From an uncultured Caldilineaceae bacterium (GTDB lineage: Bacteria > Chloroflexota > Anaerolineae > Caldilineales > Caldilineaceae): 64,000 bases of DNA. The stretch covers positions 35,353-99,352 of the forward strand of contig CATOTS010000010.1 of assembly GCA_951813625.1 (NCBI GenBank), read 5' to 3'. The notes under the pieces are model-generated. The model did not search any database. It was not told the origin of the DNA and saw only the letters and a program-made list of their open reading frames with translations. This document shows, one piece after another, positions 36,434 through 44,067 of this stretch. The first letter of the stretch is position 1, and the number at the start of each line of letters is the position of its first letter. Made by a program: the position numbers and the translations under genes.

Positions 36434-37932
36434 CTAGTACTACAACCGCATTTAAGGGGGTTGCAATAGGGAAGGAATGACAGAGAGTTGAGCGAGGCGT
36501 CTGCAGTGACATTGACGAGCTTGATGGCGTCTGGCGCGGCGCCAGAGGGACCAAGCCAGCCGTAAGGGGGGCGAACGAGGTGGCAAGGGCAAGGCGATTT
36601 CGAGCAGACGCCTGATTTCAGGCACGCTTAACTCGGCCAGAAAGGATTCAAGCCCCCCTTTTTCTGGTTGCGTCTGAGACGGAGCCAGGCGAGCCATACA
36701 TGTGCCATCATCGAGAGTGTAATGTGTCGATACCAACTGGGCCAATAGCGCACCTGATAGTGGTCGAGGCCGGTTTCGCCTTTGGCCTCTTCGAAACACT
36801 GTTCAATGGTATAGCGGGTCGAGGCGACCTGGGCCAGAGTCAGCAGGGCAGTGTCAGGCGGCGCATTGGAGAGAAAGTAGGCGCATTCGTGCGGCTTGGT
36901 CAGCGAACGTCGCACCAGGAGCCAGCTGTCCCGTCCCGGCATCTGGTCTTGATTTTCCACGACCCGTTGGCAGGCCCAGTCGTAGATGCGAGCTCCTTTT
37001 TCCCCTGCTGCGACCTCCAGCCGTTGCCAACGGCTGTCAGGCCAGGATGCCACCACCGCGGGGATCCGTACCGGTCGTGCGCTTTCATCAAGAACGCGCG
37101 CTTTGAAAGGTTTGCGACCGTTTCCCTTCCAGGCAGGGACGCCTACCTCTGGACGCACCAGCCATACGCTGTTCTGGACCCCCACAGCAAACACATACCA
37201 ACGACCACTTTCGGCCACCGCATATCGCAGCGCACGCGCCTCACCGTAGACCTCGTCTGCCGTCACCCAGCGCATCGGCACACCCAGCCGCCACGCATGG
37301 CGCAACATCGCAGCCGCCAGTTCAGACTTGGTGGCAAATCCGACGTCGGCAGGCACTTGCGCTTCTTTACAGCGCTCTCTGTCCGCACACCAGTCCGCAG
37401 GCAGATAGAGCCGTCGGTCCAGAAAGGTATGTCCCTGCGTCGTCGCATAGGTCAGGAACACGCCCAACTGACAGTTCTCCACCTTGCCTGCCGTTCCACT
37501 ATACTGACGCTGTACGCCCGCCGATTTTACCCCCTTCTTGAGAAATCCCGTCTCGTCGACCACCCCGATGCCTTCCGCATCGCCGAACCCCTCTATCACA
37601 AATCGCTGCAACGCATCTCGCACCGCTTCTGCATCCCACTTCGTCTTGTACAGCAATCGTTGCGTCGCATCCGGCCTCTTGTCGCCCACCGCTTCTGCCA
37701 ACTGCCAGCCATTCTTCCGTTCCACCGGCGACACCAACCCTTGCACATACTTCAACGCCTGCTGTTGTACCTCTCTACGTCCAAACAACGAGGAAAACCG
37801 ACTTTGAAACGCTTCAAATTCGTCCGCCCATTTGTCCAATTCGCTCAGTTCCATAGCTCCTCCGGCTCAGCTTGCTTGCTCTCATTATCGCCGAAGGAAC
37901 CCTATCTTATCAATGTGCGGTTGTAGTACTAG
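36434..37932 (-). mobile_element. Complete IS701-family insertion sequence with CTAG target duplication
   Basis: The element proper is 36438-37928 (1491 bp). Its perfect terminal inverted repeats start TACTACAACCGC on the left and end GCGGTTGTAGTA on the right. CTAG flanks both sides (36434-36437 and 37929-37932), fitting the YTAR target duplication known for IS701. It contains one transposase gene and appears intact. It inserted at the very 3' end of the adjacent 538-aa gene. Confidence 0.9.
36628..37854 (-). CDS. IS701-family DDE transposase
   Basis: A 408-aa RNase H-fold transposase. The ATG at 37854 is preceded by GGAGGAG. DDE-type blocks are visible: VVDETGFLKKG near residue 99 (first Asp), VTADEVYG near 198 (second Asp), and YTIEQCFEEAKGETGLDHYQ near 345 (Glu). 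Helical regions occupy the N-terminus (1-85). The C-terminal YWPSWYRHITLSMMAHVWLA helix is characteristic of IS701/IS4-like enzymes. It is full-length for the family with no frameshift, so the element is probably still competent. Confidence 0.92.
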   Translation of the reverse strand: MELSELDKWADEFEAFQSRFSSLFGRREVQQQALKYVQGLVSPVERKNGWQLAEAVGDKRPDATQRLLYKTKWDAEAVRDALQRFVIEGFGDAEGIGVVDETGFLKKGVKSAGVQRQYSGTAGKVENCQLGVFLTYATTQGHTFLDRRLYLPADWCADRERCKEAQVPADVGFATKSELAAAMLRHAWRLGVPMRWVTADEVYGEARALRYAVAESGRWYVFAVGVQNSVWLVRPEVGVPAWKGNGRKPFKARVLDESARPVRIPAVVASWPDSRWQRLEVAAGEKGARIYDWACQRVVENQDQMPGRDSWLLVRRSLTKPHECAYFLSNAPPDTALLTLAQVASTRYTIEQCFEEAKGETGLDHYQVRYWPSWYRHITLSMMAHVWLAWLRLRRNQKKGGLNPFWPS

Positions 37933-39501
37933 ACTCCATAAGAAAACCCATATGCCTTGCAACCATTTGCAAAGTTCTTTTAGAAAAATCTGCACTGATG
38001 AACCCTCCGACAAGAGAACAATGGTCAGAACCGTCAGTGCAATCGTAAAGTATTTAATCTGTCTTTGGAGCCGAACATTTTCCATAGCACCAACAAGGGC
38101 TCCATATTGGGCGCCATGATCTCGTAGTGAACGGTCCATTCTTTGAATCCAAGAAGCACGTTTCGAAATCGCGGTACATAGACTATCTGCAAGAGTGTAA
38201 CCTTCAGGATACCATCGAGATTCAATAGGTTCGAATGCCGGAAGGCGTACTCGCTCACGAGATTCCGGTTCAGAAAAGCTCTGAAGTTCACTTGTAACTG
38301 CATCTATGTCAATGCTAAAGGAGACGTTGCTGGCCAGCCTGTCGAGAATTGTGACTGAATTTCGACGGGGGCCGCGTTTCAATGAAGCAGAGTCACGAAT
38401 TGCACGTAGATGATTCCCGTATCCTTCTAACATAAGGAGTAATGCCGATGTTTGCAGCAGCCATCCTTCTCTGAGGAAGTCATCAACGAAAAGAATTCGG
38501 GCACGCCTCCCTGACCAATTCCATGCTTCCTCTAGCAACTCATCGCTGAGGCTACTTTCCTTCATGGAAAGGATAGAGTGATATTGAGGACTGCGACCAG
38601 CCCAGTCCCGGAGACTCAATTTCATTCCCGGAATACCATTACTCGTCCACACGTCATCGGAAAAATCCAAGCCTAACAAGCGGAGGAAGTAAGGTGACGA
38701 GTTTCGCATGCTCGGGAACGGTTCCGCATCACGCAATGTAACTAACTCACAAGTCGGCATGTCGCATTCAAGAAGCCCGGACGAGAAGAGGCCAGGAAGG
38801 TTCGCAGAAAACCATTTTGTGACCGTTGCCTTTATGTCGTGTCGAACCTGTTTGACCTCATCAACTTTCTGCCTCTCCGGGTTTAGGATGGTACGAAAGT
38901 GAGAAGCAACTTTGTATTCTGTCTGGCGATCGGTTTTTATGACAGCATTCAGCTTCTTACCATAATCATCGTCCAAGGCAAAGCACATGACTACGCAAGA
39001 AAGTGAGGAGGTGATGGAACACAGGTAGCCAGATATTTCGGATATGTGTTGCGGCGGCAGAGCTTCTAGGTGTACTCGATTTCGAGTCGTGTCATTCGTT
39101 CCAGACGGTCCAGTGAATGGAGAATCCGACGAACTTACGAAGCCAAGGTTCAACCAACTGCCGTTGACTCCAGGCGATGGTTTCCCAGACTTGTCAATCC
39201 ATTCCTCAATGTCTCCTAGACTTCGAATTCCCTCTTGTTTCCATCCGAAGTGCTTAACACCCGTAAGCAGAGAATCCAAGTGGGAGGGTGTGTAGAACTC
39301 CACTGCCCAAATGCAGCATAGGTCAATCACTTCATCGTCAGGCGGAGTGGTCTCTTGGTTGCTTTCGACATCGCGATTCCTATAGATTTGCAACAATTCT
39401 TCGTCAGAGTCGGGACTGCCTTTCAGGAGGGAAAATGCAGACAATTTACGCGCTGATTGGTTGAGAGTGCGAAGAAACTCTCCAAGAATTTTCTTATCCA
39501 C
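37885..39501 (-). CDS. Unknown 538-aa protein with C-terminal membrane helices, tail altered by IS701
   Basis: No family was recognised. It starts at GTG 39501. Residues 1-470 are mixed alpha/beta and soluble, including a WNWSGRRARILFVDDFLREG segment near 330. The C-terminal 80 residues carry a basic helix (ASWIQRMDRSLRDHGAQYGALV is the region near 455-475), then a hydrophobic helix (YFTIALTVLTIVLL, near 487-500) and a second one (WLQGIWVFLWS) near the end. The IS701 element inserted in the last codons: the reconstructed target gives a native end WSLGM-stop, whereas the present frame runs 14 codons into the IS. The protein is thus only marginally altered. Base composition is AT-rich compared with the flanks, suggesting transfer. 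A membrane-acting effector in a defence island is one possibility. Confidence 0.7.
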   Translation of the reverse strand: MDKKILGEFLRTLNQSARKLSAFSLLKGSPDSDEELLQIYRNRDVESNQETTPPDDEVIDLCCIWAVEFYTPSHLDSLLTGVKHFGWKQEGIRSLGDIEEWIDKSGKPSPGVNGSWLNLGFVSSSDSPFTGPSGTNDTTRNRVHLEALPPQHISEISGYLCSITSSLSCVVMCFALDDDYGKKLNAVIKTDRQTEYKVASHFRTILNPERQKVDEVKQVRHDIKATVTKWFSANLPGLFSSGLLECDMPTCELVTLRDAEPFPSMRNSSPYFLRLLGLDFSDDVWTSNGIPGMKLSLRDWAGRSPQYHSILSMKESSLSDELLEEAWNWSGRRARILFVDDFLREGWLLQTSALLLMLEGYGNHLRAIRDSASLKRGPRRNSVTILDRLASNVSFSIDIDAVTSELQSFSEPESRERVRLPAFEPIESRWYPEGYTLADSLCTAISKRASWIQRMDRSLRDHGAQYGALVGAMENVRLQRQIKYFTIALTVLTIVLLSEGSSVQIFLKELCKWLQGIWVFLWSLVLQPHIDKIGFLRR

Positions 39502-39631
39502 TTAGTCAGGAACCCTCTTTCTAGTTTAGTTGTAGCCATAAATCAAGCCAATGAAGGTGGTTCCGTCCGCCTTTCAGACTGAAATGCTCTCCGGCGCGAC
39601 CCATTATTTGCCGAGTATTCAGAATGAACGT

Positions 39632-40501
39632 TTACTCAAAACTCCGATTCGCAAATGGTTGCAAGAGAGACGGAGAGCGGGCAGCGATGAATTGGCTCTT
39701 CTCATAGGAGGCATCGTTTATTCTCTGGACTTCCTTCGCACCAAGTGAACGCAATGTTACTCTATCGGGGAATGGTGAAATCCCGATAGCAACGTCGTAG
39801 GATATGGGAAGCCACGTCCCTGACATTGGATCACCTTCTCGCTGGGAAGATATAACGACGGCCGCGCAACTGCCGATGATGAATTCCATGCTTTTGTCTT
39901 GGATTATGCCAATCAGTAAACCTACTTCCTGTGCATAGCGTTCTAATTCGCTATTAACCTGGGGGGGCAATCCAGCAGCAAGATTGGCTGTGATATTGTG
40001 CCTGAGTTTTTCCTTCAGGTTGGCCCACTGTGGGTCCAAGTCAAATGATTCTCTGTCGGGAGCCGGCAGGCCTTGCTCCTTAAGCATGCGATGGATTGCT
40101 TCATATAGAGCTTGTTCGGAGCCCAGGTCGTTCAATATCTGGGTGGCATTCTCAGGAGTTCGGAGAAAAGACGTAAAGAAGAATCTCTTCCAGGCTTGTA
40201 AATGCATGGGAGAGAGGTTCGAGCAATCACCATTCCGCGCGGAACAAATAAATTCCCTTATGGCCGGAGCAGCGGCGACTTCAATTTTGCTGAATTGCTC
40301 CTCAACTTCGAAGTCATCTTGCTCTCCACCATCGCTGTGGCGGACATTGAGTCTATTTTCTACGAATGCATCCTTCGGTTGCAGCTTGTAGAATTCGCCA
40401 CTCTCTTTGTTGAAGACATGGAGGCGTCCGCTAGCGTCGGCGAAGTTTCGCAGCACCATCTTTGGTATATAATGATTTCTTCTGGGACGATTAGAACCCA
40501 A
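39632..40501 (-). CDS. DUF4238-like protein
   Basis: About 289 aa. The start is placed at TTG 40501 because AAGGAGG lies 5 nt upstream; the frame is open for nine more codons upstream, but that would put the ribosome binding site inside the gene. The N-terminal RRNHYIPKMVLRNFAD followed by GRLHVFNK is the hallmark of DUF4238, a family of unknown function often found singly in accessory and defence regions. The remainder is helical, with no transmembrane segment. Composition is AT-rich like its neighbours. It lies 130 nt upstream of the 538-aa gene on the same strand. Confidence 0.75.
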   Translation of the reverse strand: MGSNRPRRNHYIPKMVLRNFADASGRLHVFNKESGEFYKLQPKDAFVENRLNVRHSDGGEQDDFEVEEQFSKIEVAAAPAIREFICSARNGDCSNLSPMHLQAWKRFFFTSFLRTPENATQILNDLGSEQALYEAIHRMLKEQGLPAPDRESFDLDPQWANLKEKLRHNITANLAAGLPPQVNSELERYAQEVGLLIGIIQDKSMEFIIGSCAAVVISSQREGDPMSGTWLPISYDVAIGISPFPDRVTLRSLGAKEVQRINDASYEKSQFIAARSPSLLQPFANRSFE

Positions 40502-40748
40502 TTCAACCTCCTTACTGCGCGGGCACATATGTTTTGGGCGCGAGAGAAGATTCTTCGCTTGTGCTGTCTATGGTAGGTCCCATTGTTGGACCATGGAAAG
40601 GGAAAATAGAGGTACATCCAGACGGATACGGCCGGTTCTGATCAGAGCCCGATGTGCTCTTCAGCCGGCGGGCGACAATTAGGACTATTGTGCAATCTCT
40701 CTCATGGCCGCAGAAGACTCTGGATCCGTCTCCCGCCAGTCGCAGCTT

Positions 40749-40959
40749 CTATGATTGAAACGGGGTAGGATGAATCTCTTGTTCGCGCAACAACTGACTG
40801 GCTGTCCTACCGCCTTCAATCGCCTCCGGCGCAACTCGGAATTCGCAGGGCGCCGAGTTGCGCCGCCATTTCTTGACCATCGAACTGCCCCTTCCACAAA
40901 CTTGGTGACTTGCTCCATTATACACCTTAGCCTGTGGTCCAATTTTTTGGCCCACTTCA
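40749..40959 (-). pseudogene. IS3-family OrfA remnant with left terminal end
   Basis: Minus-strand TGAAGTGGGCC at 40959 is the same IS end as at 36336, followed by a GTGTATAATGGAG promoter-like segment. Downstream the frame gives RRNSAPCEFRVAPEAIEGG and RTASQLLREQEIHPTPF, recognisable as the helix-turn-helix of IS3-type OrfA (usual form: SPEFKxKVALEALKGE...ELAxEFGVHPxQI), but corrupted and cut short at 40749. The rest of 40502-41030 has no supported gene. Confidence 0.65.
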
Positions 40960-41030
40960 AAGGTCACTTTTCGGCAATCTCCTCAATTGTTGCTGTACGC
41001 CATCCGGCAACCAGTACGAAATCGGTCATG

Positions 41031-41891
41031 TTACAACTCCGCTGTCTCTATTCGAGCTACATCTGCCTTGTTTGAAAGGTTGATATCGCCTGTTACTAGG
41101 ACGACTCGCGCGTTCGGTTGATTCGATTGAACCTCCAAAACGCTCGCTATAATCCGGTCGTCACGATTGCTTTTGTCGAGCCACGACAGGGTGCTTTCCA
41201 TTTGGGGCTCGCAAGCGATGGCCTTGACAGTGATGGTTCGATGTTCTGTGACCCCTTCGCGAAGGCGGCCTTGTTTTCGCCAACCTTTAATCCTTGTGAT
41301 TACTTTATCCACTTTGTTCCTAAAGTCAGGATTTCTGTGATTGACCTTTAGAGCATCCAGTTCAGCAAGAACAGCAGGCAACAGTAGAAAGACGTAGGTG
41401 CTCTTACTGGCAAGGCTCTTGTAATTGATCGGGGCGGGTTCGCTGACAATGGCATTTGTATCTGGGATCAGTATCGTCTCAGCCTCTTCAGTAGTATCAA
41501 GGATGGCCAGAAGCTCGTAGAACAGCTGTACATCGGCGCGCAGCTTCTCCTCATTAGCTGACCTATCTTTGGAAATGGACCAGTTTGAGCCCAGTTCGAT
41601 CCACTTACGGAGCCGACTGTCAGCCTCATCGATTCTACGGTTTAGATCGTCCGTGGCTTTGGCAAAGACAGATTTGAAGATATCGAACCACTGCTCATAG
41701 TCCCGCTTAATTGCAAGTTGATCGTTCAACTGTTCGGAGGTCGCTTCGCCCCAGTAGTATTCTGGAACGATGACGACGACATCTCTGCTGTACCTGTTAA
41801 AATATTCGATTGGCGATTCCCGAATCAAGTCTGCTAATCGGTCGGTTAAAGTATCCAGGTTAGATTGGAGGCGCGCTGCTACTGATGGCAT
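41031..41891 (-). CDS. PIN-domain protein
   Basis: A 286-aa protein starting at ATG 41891 (GAGGGA just upstream). The N-terminal 130 residues are helical, possibly a dimerisation or partner-binding part. The PIN nuclease domain occupies about 140-286: ILIPDTNAIV (first Asp), LPAVLAELDALK (Glu), SNRDDRIIASVLEVQ (Asp pair) and VVLVTGDINLSNKA (last Asp). All acidic positions of the metal-dependent RNase fold are kept, and the VTxDINLxxKA ending resembles the PhoH-associated/PINc type rather than VapC. No antitoxin-like partner is adjacent. AT-rich composition ties it to the island. Confidence 0.8.
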   Translation of the reverse strand: MPSVAARLQSNLDTLTDRLADLIRESPIEYFNRYSRDVVVIVPEYYWGEATSEQLNDQLAIKRDYEQWFDIFKSVFAKATDDLNRRIDEADSRLRKWIELGSNWSISKDRSANEEKLRADVQLFYELLAILDTTEEAETILIPDTNAIVSEPAPINYKSLASKSTYVFLLLPAVLAELDALKVNHRNPDFRNKVDKVITRIKGWRKQGRLREGVTEHRTITVKAIACEPQMESTLSWLDKSNRDDRIIASVLEVQSNQPNARVVLVTGDINLSNKADVARIETAEL

Positions 41892-42110
41892 TGTTCCCTC
41901 ACTTGGCTATAGATTGTTTGATTAAGGACGCTATTGACGGCTTTGTCTGAGCTGCTGTAGGCATTCTAGATGTATTTGACGTCATATGGTCGGATCACAG
42001 TCTATTTGGGTGCCAATCTCTTTCAAGCCCCAGGCGCGTTAGATCCAGCCGTTGAATACTGTAGAGTCCACTGAGTTTCTTCAGTCCGAAGGCGCACAAT
42101 GAAACGGCTG

Positions 42111-43361
42111 TTATTTCCAGTTTCTCGCCTGCATAGCACTCTTGCCGGTCTCAAACTGCTTCCGGACTTCACCGCTGCCGACGAGCTGCGACAGCAGGCG
42201 ATAGTTTCCCTCATCATGGCGCACGCGGCCGGCGATAACCGCCGGGTGAACTTCGGCTTCTCGGGCGAAAGCGTAGACTGCGAGTATGGTGGCCCTTCTG
42301 CGCACCGGGCTGGTCTCCCAGAGCTCTGGGGGGATGAGTGCGTTCCGGGCCAGGGTGTCGGCTTCTTCTTCGAGGGGGTCCTCTCCGGTCAAGGAGAGGT
42401 CGTCGATGAAGAGCTCGTTTTCGTCGCAGTCGAGATGGAGGCTGACGTGGGCCAGTTCGTGCATGAGGCTGAACCAGAAGTTGTCGATGCGGTCGTAGCG
42501 CAGGGTGAGACCGATGACGGGGCGGCCATCCAGAAGACAGAGAGCGGCGCCGTCGAGATGGGTGCGGGGGAGATGGCGCTCGATCACGAGGGCGATTCCG
42601 TGTTCGGCCAGGCGCTGCTGGGCGCGCCGCGGACCGTCTTCGCGGACGCTCAGCTGGGCGACTTCGCGCATGAAGGGTTCCGTTACCGTGCCCGGCTGGT
42701 AGCGGGCCTGGGGTGAGGTCTCGTTGGCCTGTCCAAGGACGCGCCAGCACCAGGCTTTGAGGGCGTAGGCGTCGGTCTTGGCGTTGATGCGGCGGTGACC
42801 GTTTTTGCGGTAGAGAGGAAAGTCGGCGGCCTGGGGTCCTCCGGCTTTTTCGCGCATGGCGTTGATCAACTCTTCAGCGCGGTCGAGCAGGTCGGGCGGG
42901 TCGGGCAGGTCGGTCAACTTTGAAAACCAGCCGCGTTTGGCCATTTCCTTGAGTGGAAAGCGGCGCGGGTCGATTTCCTCAAAGGCGGAATCGAAGGCCG
43001 CGCCGGTTTCCTGCAGCAGCACGTCGGCCGGTATCCCCAAATGTTTATGCAGGGCGCGGGCCATCGACATGGTGATCTCGCGCTTGCCGGAGAGGATTTC
43101 GGAGACTTTCTGCCGGCTGCCGATCAAGGGGATCAGGTCGCGGCGAGTCAGTCCGGCCTGGTCCATGCGGAATTCGATGGAGTCGACGGCAGTGGGCTTT
43201 CCGATCGGGTAGTGCTTGTCCTCGTAATGCTCGACGAGGTCGGTCAGCACGTCGAGTTCGTCGCCTTCGGGCGTGTCCAGTTGCGCGCCCATCAGCTGGC
43301 GAATGCGGGCGCAGGCCGCTTCGTAGTCCTCCTCGTTCCTGATTGGTCTGATGGTGTACAT
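42111..43361 (-). CDS. higA: HigA-type HTH antitoxin fused to ImmA/IrrE metallopeptidase domain
   Basis: A 416-aa protein. Residues 1-60 match the N-terminal extension of HigA-type antitoxins, and 62-120 form an XRE helix-turn-helix (FRMDQAGLTRRDLIPLIGSR, then VSEILSGKREIT). After a linker, an ImmA/IrrE-type domain spans about 230-390 with the zinc motif MHELAHVSLH near residue 300 and a downstream EEEADTLARN segment supplying the third ligand. ATG 43361 lies 2 nt after the higB stop, with AGAGG 8 nt upstream, so the two are translationally coupled. The DNA-binding part should repress the operon; the protease part suggests a built-in release mechanism, as for ImmA-type regulators (inference). 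Confidence 0.87.
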   Translation of the reverse strand: MYTIRPIRNEEDYEAACARIRQLMGAQLDTPEGDELDVLTDLVEHYEDKHYPIGKPTAVDSIEFRMDQAGLTRRDLIPLIGSRQKVSEILSGKREITMSMARALHKHLGIPADVLLQETGAAFDSAFEEIDPRRFPLKEMAKRGWFSKLTDLPDPPDLLDRAEELINAMREKAGGPQAADFPLYRKNGHRRINAKTDAYALKAWCWRVLGQANETSPQARYQPGTVTEPFMREVAQLSVREDGPRRAQQRLAEHGIALVIERHLPRTHLDGAALCLLDGRPVIGLTLRYDRIDNFWFSLMHELAHVSLHLDCDENELFIDDLSLTGEDPLEEEADTLARNALIPPELWETSPVRRRATILAVYAFAREAEVHPAVIAGRVRHDEGNYRLLSQLVGSGEVRKQFETGKSAMQARNWK

Positions 43362-43363
43362 GG

Positions 43364-43657
43364 CTATACCTCTGTGGCGTCTATGCGGTTATATTCCGCG
43401 TGGGTGCCCAGGTAGAGTATGTAGAGCTCCTTTCGCTGATAGTCGATTTCCACGATCATGCGGTAGCGGTTTCCTCTGATTCTGAAAACGATGCGATTGC
43501 CGGGGACGGCGCTTGCCGACGGGTAGCGTTCGGTTACTTGCCCGGGCATCTGCCATTGTGCGCGTTCGACTTCGCTGAGCCAGGCCTGCAAAGCGCCGCG
43601 GGCGTCGGGATGTTTCTGCCAGAATCTGTGAAGTCTACTCTTGAACAGAACGCGCAA
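43364..43657 (-). CDS. higB: HigB-type mRNA interferase toxin
   Basis: A 97-aa RelE-fold toxin of the HigB type (host-inhibition family, ribosome-dependent mRNA cleavage). Typical segments: KHPDARGALQAWL, then NRIVFRIRGNRYRMIVEIDY and ILYLGTHAEYNRIDA near the C-terminus. Start TTG 43657. It is the first gene of the higBA pair, the toxin-first order characteristic of this family. A candidate operator is at 43681-43709. Confidence 0.88.
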   Translation of the reverse strand: MRVLFKSRLHRFWQKHPDARGALQAWLSEVERAQWQMPGQVTERYPSASAVPGNRIVFRIRGNRYRMIVEIDYQRKELYILYLGTHAEYNRIDATEV

Positions 43658-43680
43658 GGCTGATCCAATGTATCCTCATA

Positions 43681-43709
43681 TTCAATTGGAATAAATGTCC
43701 CCAATATAA
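43681..43709. promoter_or_regulatory. Candidate HigA operator (inverted repeat)
   Basis: TTCAATTGG - 11 nt - CCAATATAA, a 9-nt inverted repeat with 7 of 9 positions pairing, 24 nt upstream of the higB start. The surroundings are AT-rich, as expected for a promoter. Autoregulation by HigA is the family rule; binding here is inferred. Confidence 0.45.
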
Positions 43710-43795
43710 GCGATTATATGACTTTACTAAGAAGGCGTCAAGACCCAGAGTGTATTTTGGAGACGGGGCTCGGCATCATTCCGGAACAGCCGTCG

Positions 43796-44032
43796 TCACT
43801 GAAGCCCAGCCGTTCCAGAATGGCGGCGACGGCGGCGGTCATGCGTCGTGACTGGGAGGTCAACGGGAGGGATGAACTGCCCGCCTATCGTCCTGCGGAT
43901 GGGGTTACGCCGTTTGATTCGGTTGTCGAGGGATTTGAGGACGACGAAGAGATCGATGTCGCTGTGGGAGCCGGCATTGCGCATCTTCTGTTGTGATCCT
44001 GGCTGAATCGATTGGCCAGGATTCAAGTGCAA
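43796..44032 (-). pseudogene. Degenerate MntA-type nucleotidyltransferase
   Basis: The frame reads NAGSHSDIDLFVVLKSLDN and PIRRTIGGQFIPPVDLPVTTHD, about 80% the same as residues 36-84 of the intact MntA at 49886-50224. The N-terminal part, including the GSHARG catalytic loop, is deleted and replaced by unrelated residues, and the C-terminus is lost. It lies just downstream of the restriction-methylase gene, as the intact one lies downstream of the second orphan methylase tail. Confidence 0.8.
43998..44020. promoter_or_regulatory. Conserved dyad upstream of the MntA remnant
   Basis: Stem CCTGGC / GCCAGG around a TGAATCGATTG centre. The homologous dyad at 50261-50283 has CCTGAC / GTCAGG: one base on each arm differs and pairing is kept. 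No T-run follows in the direction of transcription, so an operator or RNA stem-loop is more likely than a terminator. Confidence 0.6.
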
Positions 44033-44067
44033 TCCAGCGGATTTTACGTCCGGGGCGAAGTCACATC

